From NCBI GenBank assembly GCA_003133665.1, contig PKYK01000010.1, positions 1 to 64,000 of the forward strand: a stretch of 64,000 nt of DNA. The letters run 5' to 3'. The DNA comes from Acidimicrobiaceae bacterium (lineage in GTDB: Bacteria > Actinomycetota > Acidimicrobiia > Acidimicrobiales > RAAP-2). The notes under the pieces are model-generated. The model was not told where the DNA came from. It saw only the letters and a list, made by a program, of their open reading frames with translations, and searched no databases. Below, piece by piece: positions 35,094 through 45,879 of this stretch; positions within the stretch are counted from its first letter, which is position 1, and the number at the start of each line of letters is the position of its first letter. The position numbers and the translations under genes were made by a program.

Positions 35094-35961
35094 CCGGCTT
35101 CCTCGGCGGCACCGCGAGGCGCACCGCCGAGGAGAGCACGCTCGCGGCGGGCCGCACCACGAGACGGTCGAGCACCGGCTTGGTGGGCACGCCCAATAGG
35201 TCGCGCGCCCACGGCTCCATGAGCGAGTAGGCGGCGTCGACAATCAGTCGGTAGGCCAGTCGCTGGTGGACCCCGACCAGGACACCCCGGGCGACGAAGT
35301 CACGGGCGATGGCCCCGTCGGCGCTGAGACGCAGTTCGGGGCGGAAGGTGTCGATCGCGGCGTTGAGCTGCGCGACGGTGCTCGGCGGGTCCTCGGTGCC
35401 CAGGGCGCGCGCGGTGGTGGCGACTTCGGCGACGTACCGGTCGGCGTCGGCGGGCGAGATGGTGAGCGCACCGAAACGTTGATAGCTCGCGAGGAACATC
35501 GACGTCCCCGCGCAGTGCACCCAGCGCAGCAGGTGCGGATCGTTCGCGTAGTAGGGCACGCCGTCGTCGGCGACGCCCCGGACGCGCTGGTGGATGGCCA
35601 GCACTCGCTCGATGGCGGCGTAGGCGTTGGGCTTGGACCCGTAGGTCGTGGAGCCGATGAAGTTCGCCGTCTGCAAGACACGCCCGAGGGCGTCCTCCTT
35701 GTAGCGAGAGTGCTGGGCGACACCCGCCATCGTGTGCGGGTGGAGCATCTCGAAGAAGAGCGACGCCAGGCCCCCGATCATCATTGACGGGAGATCGCCG
35801 TGCACGAGGCGCGCGACACCATCGACGGGCAGGAAGGCTTCGGCGGGGTCGTCGCACGACTTCGGTGGTTCTTGCGAGAGTCCGGCGGCCTCTCGGATGC
35901 TGCGGTTGGCTCTCTCGCGAAGACGCAGCGGTGCTTCGGTGACCCAACTCGCAACGCTCAT
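35080..35961 (-). CDS. Oxygenase MpaB family protein (DUF2236)
   Basis: A 293-residue protein of the DUF2236/MpaB/latex-clearing-protein-like family. Characteristic features are MIGGLASLFFEMLHPHTMAGV, GRVLQTANFIGSTTYG and YYANDPHLLRWVHCAGTSMF, with His and Arg residues expected to hold a b-type heme. No signal peptide is seen. MpaB-like enzymes oxygenate isoprenoid or fatty chains; the substrate here is unknown. GGAGAAGG lies upstream of the ATG. Overlaps the convergent SDR gene by 14 bp. Confidence 0.83.
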   Translation of the reverse strand: MSVASWVTEAPLRLRERANRSIREAAGLSQEPPKSCDDPAEAFLPVDGVARLVHGDLPSMMIGGLASLFFEMLHPHTMAGVAQHSRYKEDALGRVLQTANFIGSTTYGSKPNAYAAIERVLAIHQRVRGVADDGVPYYANDPHLLRWVHCAGTSMFLASYQRFGALTISPADADRYVAEVATTARALGTEDPPSTVAQLNAAIDTFRPELRLSADGAIARDFVARGVLVGVHQRLAYRLIVDAAYSLMEPWARDLLGVPTKPVLDRLVVRPAASVLSSAVRLAVPPRKPVTLP

Positions 35962-36040
35962 CGCAACCTTCTCCCTGACCCGACGTACATTTTAGGGCTT
36001 TCTGCTTTTCTTTTGACCGGTACTCTGCGACACTGGGTGG

Positions 36041-36346
36041 GTGGGAGCCGTCAAGCCATTGCGTCGCACGACGACCGATACCGATGTCCTGACCGAAGAA
36101 GCGGTGGAGACCCAGCGGCCGTGGAACGTGGTGGTCTGGGATGATCCGGTGACGCCGATGTCGGTGGTGGTGGTGATTTTCAAGCGGATCTTCGGGTACT
36201 CGAACAACAAGGCCACGCAGCTCATGATGACCGTGCACCACGAGGGTCGCGCGATCGTCTGGTCGGGCCAGCGCGAGCGCTGCGAGTCCTACTGCGTGAA
36301 ACTCCAGATCGCTGGCTTGCAGAGCACGATAGAGCAGGACCAGTAG
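36041..36346 (+). CDS. clpS: ATP-dependent Clp protease adaptor ClpS
   Basis: A 101-residue ClpS adaptor, which binds N-end-rule substrates and delivers them to ClpAP/ClpCP. Core: WNVVVWDDPVTPMSVVVVIF, then FGYSNNKATQLMMTVHHEGR and the late ERCESYCVKLQIAGL. The Asn/Asp of the amino-acid binding pocket (VVWDDPVTP) and the His of VHHEG are present. GTG at 36041 gives a normal N-terminal extension; a close alternative upstream GTG exists. Its stop overlaps the DUF2017 start by one base. This clpS-DUF2017 pairing is common in actinobacteria. Confidence 0.93.
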   Translation: MGAVKPLRRTTTDTDVLTEEAVETQRPWNVVVWDDPVTPMSVVVVIFKRIFGYSNNKATQLMMTVHHEGRAIVWSGQRERCESYCVKLQIAGLQSTIEQDQ

Positions 36347-36783
36347 TGGTGGGGCGTCACCGACTCTTCGTCCGTCGCCGCGACGGACGAATCGAGGTGC
36401 GGCTCAACGATCTCGGTCGCTCGGTCGCCCGCGAGGCCTTCGGGCACGTGGTCGCAGCCGAACGCGACCCCGAGCACGAGTGGCACACGCTGCTCAACGC
36501 CCCCATCGATCCCGGTCGCGACCAGGACGATCCGCTGTCGATACTCAATCGACAGAATGAGATCTCCACCAACGCCGAACTGGCGGTCGTGACACTCAAC
36601 GAGGAGTTCTTGAACGACGCCGAGGCGTGGGCCTGGCTCGCCACCCTGCAGGTGGCGCTGCGCTCGACGGCCCAAGCGCACGGTCTGATGAGCGACGAGA
36701 AGCTCGCCGCCTGCGACGAGGAGCTACTGAACTACATCCACACGCTCCAGCAACTCTTGTTCGAATTGGCCGACTGCTTCTAA
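36346..36783 (+). CDS. DUF2017 family protein
   Basis: A 145-residue, mostly helical acidic protein of the DUF2017 family. The ending ELLNYIHTLQQLLFELADCF and the central NEISTNAELAVVTLNEEFLNDAEAW are typical. It is nearly always found next to clpS in actinobacteria, as here (one-base overlap), so a role in Clp-dependent proteolysis is inferred, but no biochemical function is known. GTG start at 36346. Convergent with the DUF885 gene, 13 bp apart. Confidence 0.83.
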   Translation: MVGRHRLFVRRRDGRIEVRLNDLGRSVAREAFGHVVAAERDPEHEWHTLLNAPIDPGRDQDDPLSILNRQNEISTNAELAVVTLNEEFLNDAEAWAWLATLQVALRSTAQAHGLMSDEKLAACDEELLNYIHTLQQLLFELADCF

Positions 36784-36796
36784 TGGGAGTGGAGGC

Positions 36797-38506
36797 TCAC
36801 CGTCCGCCCCATGCCGCCATCAAGGCCCGAAACGGGTCGAGCCCCATCGGACCGAGACCCAGCGCGTGGGCGTGGAAGCGCTTGAGGTCGAAGCGATCAC
36901 CGAGCCGATCCGTGGCCGCTCGGCGTACGTCGAGCCAGGTCCGTTCACCGACCTTGTAGGAGGTGGCCTGAGCAGGCAGACTCAGGTACCGGTCGACCTC
37001 GGAGACGGCGTAGTCGTGGGTCTCGATGGCGTACTCCTCGATCAGCTGGACGGCCATGTCGGCCGTCCAGACCCGTCCCGAACAGTCGCCCAGGTCGTCG
37101 AGCGCACCGAGGTCATCGGGTGTGGCCAAGCCCAGATGCAGACCGATGTCGACGACGATTCGCGCCGCTCGCAGCGCCTGACCCTGGAGGAAGCCGAGTT
37201 CGTCGCCCGGGTCCGAGAACGCACCGAGTTCGTCCATGAGCCGCTCCGCGTAGAGGGCCCAGCCCTCGCCGTAGCCGCTCGTCCAGCCGTCGAGTCGGTG
37301 GAAACGCGAAAGCCGATCGGCCTGGAGTTGGGTGGTGCCGTCCTGGAGGTGGTGTCCGGGGACCGACTCGTGGTACCAGATCGAGGGAAAACGCCACCAC
37401 GAGAATCGGTCGGCGCCGAGCGTGGGCAGCCAGGTCGTCCCCGGCCGCGAAAGGTCTTCACTCGGCCCGATGTAGTACGGCGCGGCCGCGGAGCCCTCGG
37501 GCGCGAGGCGGGCGTCGCATCGGCGAATTCGTTCATCGATGTCGAAGTGGACGCCGTCGAGTTGTTGCACCGCGGCGTCGGTGAATGCCTGCAGCCGCTC
37601 GAGCATCTGATCGCTTCCGTAGACCGCCCGTCGCTCGTCGGCGTCGAGAACCTCCGCCACCTCCGCCATGCTCGTGGCGCCCGGGGCGAGCTCGGCGGCG
37701 ATGGTCCACATTCGCTCCCTGATCCGGCGCAGGTCCTGCCAGCCCCAGGCGTACAGATCCTGCGCGTCGAGGTCGGTCCCGTTCCAGTACTGGAACCAGA
37801 GTTGGTAGCGCTCGAGACCGCAACGATCGTCATCGGTCGCCACCGGAACGAGAGTTTCGGTGAGCCAATCGGCCAGCTCGCCGCAGGCCGCGTCCGCGTC
37901 CGTCGCCGCGGCGAAGAGCCCCGAGTTGTGCAGGTCCACCGGGGCCGAGCGGGCGACGCGCTCGGCGAGGGATGCGTAGGTCCCCTCGGCGTGGACCCGA
38001 GCCTGCTCGGCCACTCCGGCGACGTGGCGGCGCGGTGGAATCAGTCCCTTGACCGTCAAGTCGTGCAACCCGTTGCGCCAGCTCTGCAGGGCCGGGCGGA
38101 CCTGGGCCATGCGCTGACGGACGACGTCGGCGTGTTCTTCGCTCGTGGCGTCCATCAGTTCGAAGACTTGGCGAACGTCGGAGAGCGGAGACCGTATGAC
38201 GCCCCACGCCCGCCAGTACTCGCTGGTCCGCTGCAACTCGAGCAGAACGGTGAGCCGTTCGACCATGACGGCTTTGGCGACACGATCGAGCTCGTCGACC
38301 GGCGCCAGAGCGTTGATCCGATCGAGCGAGTCACGGGTGTGAGCAGTGATCCGAAGGCACTGCTCGGTCGAGTAGTCGGGCAGGAGGTGATCGAAGTCGT
38401 GGACGCCGATCAAGGTTGCGAAGCCAGGATCCAGTGTGGCGCGCTCATTGACGTACTGGTCGGCCAAGGCGAATATCGCCGACCGCTCGGCGCCTGGTGT
38501 AGCCAT
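36797..38506 (-). CDS. DUF885 family putative metallopeptidase
   Basis: A 569-residue protein of the DUF885 family. The zinc-binding signature HESVPGHHLQ (family H-E-x-x-P-G-H-H) follows WWRFPSIWY, and the downstream EGWALYAERLMDELG supplies the third ligand, as in gluzincin-like peptidases. No signal peptide is present, so it is probably cytoplasmic. GGGAGGTC precedes ATG 38506. Monocistronic. DUF885 proteins are usually annotated as carboxypeptidase-like; substrates are poorly known. Confidence 0.87.
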   Translation of the reverse strand: MATPGAERSAIFALADQYVNERATLDPGFATLIGVHDFDHLLPDYSTEQCLRITAHTRDSLDRINALAPVDELDRVAKAVMVERLTVLLELQRTSEYWRAWGVIRSPLSDVRQVFELMDATSEEHADVVRQRMAQVRPALQSWRNGLHDLTVKGLIPPRRHVAGVAEQARVHAEGTYASLAERVARSAPVDLHNSGLFAAATDADAACGELADWLTETLVPVATDDDRCGLERYQLWFQYWNGTDLDAQDLYAWGWQDLRRIRERMWTIAAELAPGATSMAEVAEVLDADERRAVYGSDQMLERLQAFTDAAVQQLDGVHFDIDERIRRCDARLAPEGSAAAPYYIGPSEDLSRPGTTWLPTLGADRFSWWRFPSIWYHESVPGHHLQDGTTQLQADRLSRFHRLDGWTSGYGEGWALYAERLMDELGAFSDPGDELGFLQGQALRAARIVVDIGLHLGLATPDDLGALDDLGDCSGRVWTADMAVQLIEEYAIETHDYAVSEVDRYLSLPAQATSYKVGERTWLDVRRAATDRLGDRFDLKRFHAHALGLGPMGLDPFRALMAAWGGR

Positions 38507-38973
38507 CGATGACCTCCCTATTGGAGCAGAGGAGGTTCAACCCCCGCTCCGCACGATAGGACCTTGTTCGAAGTGGCGAGGAACCTGTCCGAGACCTACT
38601 GTGATCAGGGATGGAACGACGGCAACGAACCGGATTGGCGAAGGAATGGAACATCTCGCTTCGACGAGCCCCGACGGGCCCTTGTCGAGAGCTTCGATCC
38701 CGTCGCCGCGTCGAACTCAGTCGGGAGCCGATCGGCAAATCCCGCGGTACGCCGACCGGACGCGAACCTTGAACCAGGCGGTCAAGTGCCCGATGCGCCG
38801 ATTCCCAAACAACGCTCGTCGGTGGCCAGGCCCCACTGTCAAGAAGCTGAACGCTTCGTGTCCGCCGATAACTGGTGATCAACAGCACTTTCACCGGCCA
38901 AAGCCCGTGGGTCTCTCGTCTGTTCGTGGAGTGAATGACCTTGGCCCATCTCACGCACCGTAGGCTCTACACC
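38507..38973. other. Intergenic region
   Basis: A 467-bp divergent gap between the DUF885 gene (minus) and a secreted-protein gene (plus). Open frames exist on both strands but show no family features, no ribosome sites and no coding character, so none is called. TAGGCT (38961-38966) lies 7 nt before the ATG at 38974 and may be its -10 box. Confidence 0.45.
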
Positions 38974-39699
38974 ATGGCAAGTTTCCGACGTTATCGCTTT
39001 CTCTTGACTTTCATGGCTCTCTTCACGACCGCGGTGGCGGTGGTGACACCGTCGGTGGCGCAGGCCTCTTCGAAGAATCCGACGACGACTTCGGTGCTCA
39101 ACGCCGCCAAGACAGCGCTCTCCAAGCAGGTCGGCGTCCACGTGACCGTCAACTCCAAGTCGGGCGCTGTCGCCAGCAACGTGGTCGTCGACATCGGTTC
39201 GACCAGTGGGTCAGAGGTCATTACCTCGGGTAAGTCGGTGATCAAGATCTCCGTCACTCCGACCTACGCCTACCTCAGTGGAAGTTCGGTCGGCCTCACG
39301 ACCATCATGGGACTCACGGCGGCCCAGTCGAAGAAGGTCGGCAGCCTCTCCATCACGATGAAGGCCGGCACCGCTCCCTACAGCAATTTCAAGGCGAACT
39401 TGACGTCCACCGTACTCGTCGCCATGCTGCCGGCGACCAAGGGCACCGTCCTGTCCACGACGGGCACCAACGGGTCGAAGGTCTACAAACTGAGTTGGAC
39501 GACGAAGGCCACCAGTTCGCGCCCGACGACCAAGAGCGTCCTCACCCTGTCGTCGGACAAGGTCACCCTCCCCATCAAGGAGGTCATCACGAGTTCCGCT
39601 GGCGGGGGCACGACCACGTTCTCCAAATGGGGAGAACAGGTGAAGGTGGACGTTCCGTCGTCCGCGTCGACCATCGCCTACGCCAAGGTCTTCGGATAA
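38974..39699 (+). CDS. Hypothetical secreted protein (LppX/LprG-like in pattern)
   Basis: A 241-residue exported protein. The signal peptide is MASFRRYRFLLTFMALF to AQASS, with cleavage near residue 32 and no lipobox Cys. The mature part is rich in Ser, Thr, Val and Lys in alternating patterns. Its end (LPIKEVITSSAGGGTTTFSK, then WGEQVKVDVPS) resembles the LppX/LprAFG half-barrel lipid-carrier family, where a similar TTTFS-W/Y-...-V-x-x-P segment occurs. That resemblance is weak and by eye. ATG at 38974 is preferred to an in-frame start 39 nt upstream because it begins the signal peptide. Probably leaderless. Confidence 0.65.
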   Translation: MASFRRYRFLLTFMALFTTAVAVVTPSVAQASSKNPTTTSVLNAAKTALSKQVGVHVTVNSKSGAVASNVVVDIGSTSGSEVITSGKSVIKISVTPTYAYLSGSSVGLTTIMGLTAAQSKKVGSLSITMKAGTAPYSNFKANLTSTVLVAMLPATKGTVLSTTGTNGSKVYKLSWTTKATSSRPTTKSVLTLSSDKVTLPIKEVITSSAGGGTTTFSKWGEQVKVDVPSSASTIAYAKVFG

Positions 39700-39834
39700 C
39701 GGTCGCGACACTTTGAGCACGTGCGGCGACGCTCGCACGTGGTGTGCCAGCGGCCGGCACCCGGCTGCGCAGCGGGTCCGTTCGCGCTTCACGTTGTTCG
39801 CTCCGGCGCGTCTGCGCCAGTGCGATTCGAGTGA

Positions 39835-40065
39835 TTAGGCGACCGGCAGCGCCGCCAATGATTTCACGATCGTGGACTGGAATGCGAGTTTGTCGGCCGG
39901 CGCCGGTCGGCTGATGTAGTACCCCTGCGCGAGGTCACAGCCGAGGTCGCTCAGCAGGTCAAGCGTGGCGACGTCCTCGATTCCTTCCGCGACGACCCGC
40001 AGGCCCATGTCGTGTCCCAGGTTGATGGTCGCCCACACGAGTTCCAGGTCACGTCGTCAAATCGT
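39835..40065 (-). pseudogene. Truncated EAL-domain (c-di-GMP phosphodiesterase) relic
   Basis: The last 67-75 residues of an EAL domain: ELVWATINLGHDMGLRVVAEGIED, then LGCDLAQGYYISRPAPADKL. These are the final helix-strand motifs of EAL phosphodiesterases (VAEG-x-E, QGYY-x-S-x-P). In the same frame a stop codon lies just upstream of the homologous part (near 40066-40070), and the rest of the domain including the EAL motif, and any start, is absent. The remaining piece cannot be active. Deletion or rearrangement removed the 5' part. Confidence 0.75.
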
Positions 40066-40207
40066 GGCCTACGAAACCTCAACAAACACCCAAAAGAGGG
40101 GAAAGCCAGACGAAGTGCTTTGGGAGATCCCTCGTTGATCCGGTGGCTGCGGCTGGTCAAACACGGTGGCTGGATGGATATGGGCTGAAGGACCACCGTC
40201 TCGGATT

Positions 40208-41224
40208 TCAGGGATTCACCAGGACCGCGGCGCCGTTGACGCGGTCGTGACACAGGTCGCGCAACGCTTCATCGGCCTGGTCCCAGGGATAGGGAACGAC
40301 CGACACTTCCAGGCCAATCTGCGCCGCCAACGCCAGGAAATCACGCCCGTCGTCACGGGTATTGGCCGTCACGCTGCACAAGGTGCGCTCTTGGAAGAGA
40401 TGCCGCTCGTAGTTGAGGGTCGGGATATCACTGAGGTAGATTCCCGCGATGGCGAGCGTACCCCCGCGGTCGAGGGCGGCGAGCGCCGCCGGCACGAGGG
40501 TCCCCACGGGCGCGAAGAGGATCGCGGCGTCGAGTGGTTCCGGCGGGGGGTCGGACGCATCCCCGACGCTGCTGGCACCCAGGGCGAGGGCCAACTCCCG
40601 TGCTTTGTCAGAACGGGTCATGACGTGCACGCGGGCGCCTCGGGCCACGGCGATTTGGGCGGTCAGGTGCGCCGATCCGCCGAATCCGTAGATGCCGAGT
40701 CGACCCCCCGGGGGCAGTTGCGAACGTAGCAGTGCGCGGTAGCCAATGATGCCCGCGCACAAGAGGGGAGCGGCGTGAAGATCATCGAAGGAGGGGGGAA
40801 TCACGTAGACGTAATCCTCGTTCACGACGACGTACTGCGCGTAGCCGCCGTCGATATCCCAGCCGGTGAACGCGGGTGACGTACAGAGGTTCTCTCGACC
40901 GGCGAGACAGTACCGACACTCGCCACACGTTCGTGCCAGCCAGGCCGCGCCGACTCGATCGCCCCGGACGAAACGGTCTGAGCCGTCGCCCAACTCGTCG
41001 ACGACACCGACCACTTCGTGGCCGGGAATCACGAATGGACGACGGGCGGGCAAGTCGCCCTCGGCGAGGTGCAGATCCGTGCGACAGACGCCGCACGACG
41101 CCACCCGAAGGCGAATCTGTCCAGGGCCGGGCTCGGGAATCGGCCGCTCGATGCGCACCATCGGACCCGAATCGATTGGCCCGGGCGCGCGTACCGCCCA
41201 CGCGGACATCGTTGGAGAAGGCAT
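40208..41224 (-). CDS. Zinc-dependent alcohol dehydrogenase (MDR superfamily)
   Basis: A 338-residue medium-chain dehydrogenase. Catalytic zinc region [16 protein letters not shown] and PGHEVVGVV; structural zinc cysteines [15 protein letters not shown]; Rossmann segment [15 protein letters not shown]. It oxidises alcohols or reduces aldehydes with NAD(P). AGGGAG lies about 8 nt before ATG 41224. Transcribed in the same direction as the adenosine-specific kinase upstream (117-bp gap). The full set of 4 structural cysteines separates it from quinone reductases. Confidence 0.9.
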   Translation of the reverse strand: MPSPTMSAWAVRAPGPIDSGPMVRIERPIPEPGPGQIRLRVASCGVCRTDLHLAEGDLPARRPFVIPGHEVVGVVDELGDGSDRFVRGDRVGAAWLARTCGECRYCLAGRENLCTSPAFTGWDIDGGYAQYVVVNEDYVYVIPPSFDDLHAAPLLCAGIIGYRALLRSQLPPGGRLGIYGFGGSAHLTAQIAVARGARVHVMTRSDKARELALALGASSVGDASDPPPEPLDAAILFAPVGTLVPAALAALDRGGTLAIAGIYLSDIPTLNYERHLFQERTLCSVTANTRDDGRDFLALAAQIGLEVSVVPYPWDQADEALRDLCHDRVNGAAVLVNP

Positions 41225-41341
41225 TTCGAACTCCCTGCTCGTTGACCCACGTTCGAACGAAACTCGCTTCCCCCATTCAACCGCAGGGACTCATGCCCGG
41301 CTCACGCCCAGTCCGAAGCACGCTCTCGCCCCCAAGAAGAC

Positions 41342-41824
41342 TCAGAGCTTGTAACCCATCTCGCGCAGGAGAAGCCGGCGGGCCGCCTCGTCAGCGGGCG
41401 TTTCGATTCCGGCGGGTGGCATCCCGTCGACGACGCCGACGATTCCCCGACCGAGGTCGGTCTGCGCGATGAGGACCTCGACCGGATTCGCGGTGGCGCA
41501 GTACACCGTGCACACCTCGGGCACCTGCTTCAGGGCGTTCAGGACGTTCACCGGATAGCCGTCACGAAGATAGACGATGAACGAGTGACCGGCTCCAATC
41601 GATTCGGCGTTCCTCGCGGCGAGCTCGACGAGGTCTTCGGCGTTGCCCGAGCGGCGAATCAGGCATGGACCCGACGCCTCGCAGAACGCAACTCCGAAGC
41701 GAAGGTACGAGTTTGACGCCGCCAGGGCCTCGTGGAGGTCCTCGACAACCTTGATGAAATGGGCCTGGCCAATGATGACGTTCAGGCCTTCGGGCATTTC
41801 GATGGGGACCACGCTCAGTTCCAT
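41342..41824 (-). CDS. Adenosine-specific kinase family protein
   Basis: A 160-residue protein of the small adenosine-specific kinase family (PF04008), first known from archaeal structures. Features: IIGQAHFIKVVEDLHEAL, FGVAFCEASGPCLIRRSGN, IGAGHSFIVYLRDGYPVNVL and VYCATANPVEVLIAQ ending GRGIVGVVDGMPP. Length and ending are typical. Reported to bind adenosine or AMP; physiological role uncertain. GAAGGAG lies 6 nt before the ATG. It diverges from the AMP-forming ligase gene (42090), an interesting pairing because that enzyme releases AMP. Confidence 0.85.
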   Translation of the reverse strand: MELSVVPIEMPEGLNVIIGQAHFIKVVEDLHEALAASNSYLRFGVAFCEASGPCLIRRSGNAEDLVELAARNAESIGAGHSFIVYLRDGYPVNVLNALKQVPEVCTVYCATANPVEVLIAQTDLGRGIVGVVDGMPPAGIETPADEAARRLLLREMGYKL

Positions 41825-42089
41825 TAGTCACTCCTTCAGTCACGGTTCAGCCGTGCCGGGTTTGCGCCTCACCGGCCGATCCTCCCGGAGCGGTCGGTCC
41901 AGCGACATTCCCAGCCGAGACCATCGTCTCGTGAACCAATCCGCACAACTAGAGGCGAATGTCCCCAAGTCAGCGGGTGAAAGTGACATTCGGCCCTTCG
42001 GAGCGCCGGGCACCCGATATAAGGTCGGCAACAGGTGGTTGCGACGGTTTGCGGTTTGCAGTTCGCGGTTTTGCGAGGGGAGTTGACCG

Positions 42090-43879
<1,790 letters not shown>

Positions 43880-43883
<4 letters not shown>

Positions 43884-44908
43884 CCAAGGCGAAGGCGGCC
43901 CCGGTCCCGGTGGTCGAGACCGAACCGGCCGCTGGCGACCACGGCGTCCACCTCTTGCGCGAGATGTTGCGCATCCGACGCTTCGAGGAGCGCTGCGTCG
44001 AGCTCTACAGCCGCACGGCGATTCGTGGCTTCCTGCACCTCGGGATCGGTGAAGAGGCCTGCGCGGTCGGGGTGATGGAGGCGCTGTTGCCCGACGACGC
44101 CGTCGTCGCCACGTACCGTGAGCACGGCCACGCCCTCGCGCGGGGCCTGTCGATGCGCGCGACGATGGCCGAACTCGAGGGAAAGGTCGAGGGCTGCAGC
44201 CGGGGGCGGGGGGGCTCGATGCACCTGTTCGACACGGCCACGCGTTTCTACGGCGGCAACGCCATCGTCGCCGGGGGACTCCCGCTCGCGGTGGGCCTCG
44301 CCCTGGCCGACCACCTGCTGGGGCGTCGCCGGGTGACCGCCTGTTTCTTCGGCGACGGCGCGGTCGCCGAGGGCGAGTTCCACGAATCGATGAACCTCGC
44401 CGCCCTGTGGCATCTTCCGGTGCTGTTCTGCTGTGAGAACAACCTGTACGCCATGGGGACCGCGCTCCAGTTCACCGAGTCCGAGACCGACCTGTCGCTC
44501 AAGGCGTCGAGCTACCGGATTCCCGCGTGGGAGGTCGACGGCATGGACGTGCTCGCCGTCGAAGAGACGGCCCGCGAAGCGGCGCAGGCCGTGCGCGAAG
44601 GCGGCGGCCCGCACTTCCTCGAACTGCGGACGTATCGCTTCCGAGCCCACTCCATGTACGACCCCGATCGTTACCGTGACAAGGACGAGATCGAGAAGTG
44701 GAAGGAGCGCGACCCGATCCCGGCGCTCATCGCCCGACTGACCCACGACGGCGCCCTCGCCAACGGCGACCTCGATCGCCTCGAGGCTGAGATCGCGGCC
44801 GAGGTGGATGACGCCGTGGCCTTCGCCGAGGCGGGCACGGACGAGCCGATCGAGGACCTTGAGCGGTTCGTGACCTCCGGGCCACCGACGCAGGCGCCGA
44901 CGTCGTGA
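43880..44908 (+). CDS. 2-oxoacid/acetoin dehydrogenase E1 component, alpha subunit
   Basis: A 342-residue thiamine-diphosphate-dependent E1-alpha. The TPP motif [20 protein letters not shown]...CENN is clear, and [20 protein letters not shown] contains the conserved YR-x-K-x-E region near the phosphorylation-loop position. The sequence [30 protein letters not shown] is typical of PDH/acetoin dehydrogenase alpha chains. It decarboxylates a 2-oxoacid (or cleaves acetoin) with the beta subunit. ATGA overlaps on both sides. The family does not separate pyruvate from acetoin or branched-chain use by eye. Confidence 0.92.
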
Positions 44909-45879
44909 GCAAGATCACCTATCGCGAGGCCGTGCGCCAGGCGATCCGCGAGGCCATGATCCGCGACGACCGCGTGTTCGTCATGGGCGAGGACGTCGGG
45001 CACTACGGCGGCTGCTACGCGGTCACGCTCGGCCTGCTCGAGGAGTTCGGGTCCGAGCGGATCCGCGACACGCCCCTTTCGGAGTCGGGGTTCGTCGGAG
45101 CGGGCATCGGCGCCGCCCTCGGCGGGATGCGCCCGATCGTCGAGATCATGACCGTCAACTTCAGCCTGCTCGCCCTCGACCAGATCGTGAACAACGCGGC
45201 GACGTTGCTGTACATGTCCGGTGGACAGTTGAACGTGCCGATGGTGATCCGCATGGCGACGGGCGCCGGTCGCCAGGTGGCCGCCCAGCACTCGCACAGC
45301 CTCGAGGGGTGGTACGCGCACATCCCCGGACTGCGCGTACTCGCGCCGGCGACGATCGAGGATGCCCGCGGCATGTTGTGGCCGGCGCTGTGCGACCCCG
45401 ACCCCGTCCTCATCTTCGAGCACGGCGCGCTGTACAACCAAGAGGGCGACCTCGCCGACGAAGTCAGCCCGGTCGACATCGACAAGGCCGCGATACGTCG
45501 GGCCGGCAGTGACGTCACGATCGTCGCCTACGGCGGCACGTTGCGCACGGCGCTCGCCGCGGCCGAGCAGTTGGCCGGTGACGGAGTCGCCGCGGAGGTG
45601 GTGGACCTTCGGTGCCTGCGGCCCCTCGACACGCCGACCTTCGTCTCCTCGGTCGCGCGAACGCATCGCGCGGTGGTGGTGGACGAGGGATGGCGCAGCG
45701 GCAGCCTCTCGGCCGAGGTGTCCGCTCGTATCACCGAGGAGGCCTTCTACGACCTCGACGCGCCGGTGGCCCGCGTGTGCGGTGCCGAGGTCCCGATGCC
45801 GTACGCCAAGCACCTGGAGGACGAAGCGATCCCGCAGGTGGCCGACGTGGTGGCCGCGGTGCACGCACTGGGAGCCTGA
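44905..45879 (+). CDS. 2-oxoacid/acetoin dehydrogenase E1 component, beta subunit
   Basis: A 324-residue E1-beta. [10 protein letters not shown] with the TPP-interacting Glu, [40 protein letters not shown] and [18 protein letters not shown] are family landmarks, and the C-terminal transketolase domain ends [17 protein letters not shown]. Forms the alpha2-beta2 E1 with the upstream gene. GTG at 44905 overlaps the E1-alpha stop by 4 nt. The E2 gene begins one base after its stop. All expected motifs are intact. Confidence 0.93.
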   Translation: MSKITYREAVRQAIREAMIRDDRVFVMGEDVGHYGGCYAVTLGLLEEFGSERIRDTPLSESGFVGAGIGAALGGMRPIVEIMTVNFSLLALDQIVNNAATLLYMSGGQLNVPMVIRMATGAGRQVAAQHSHSLEGWYAHIPGLRVLAPATIEDARGMLWPALCDPDPVLIFEHGALYNQEGDLADEVSPVDIDKAAIRRAGSDVTIVAYGGTLRTALAAAEQLAGDGVAAEVVDLRCLRPLDTPTFVSSVARTHRAVVVDEGWRSGSLSAEVSARITEEAFYDLDAPVARVCGAEVPMPYAKHLEDEAIPQVADVVAAVHALGA

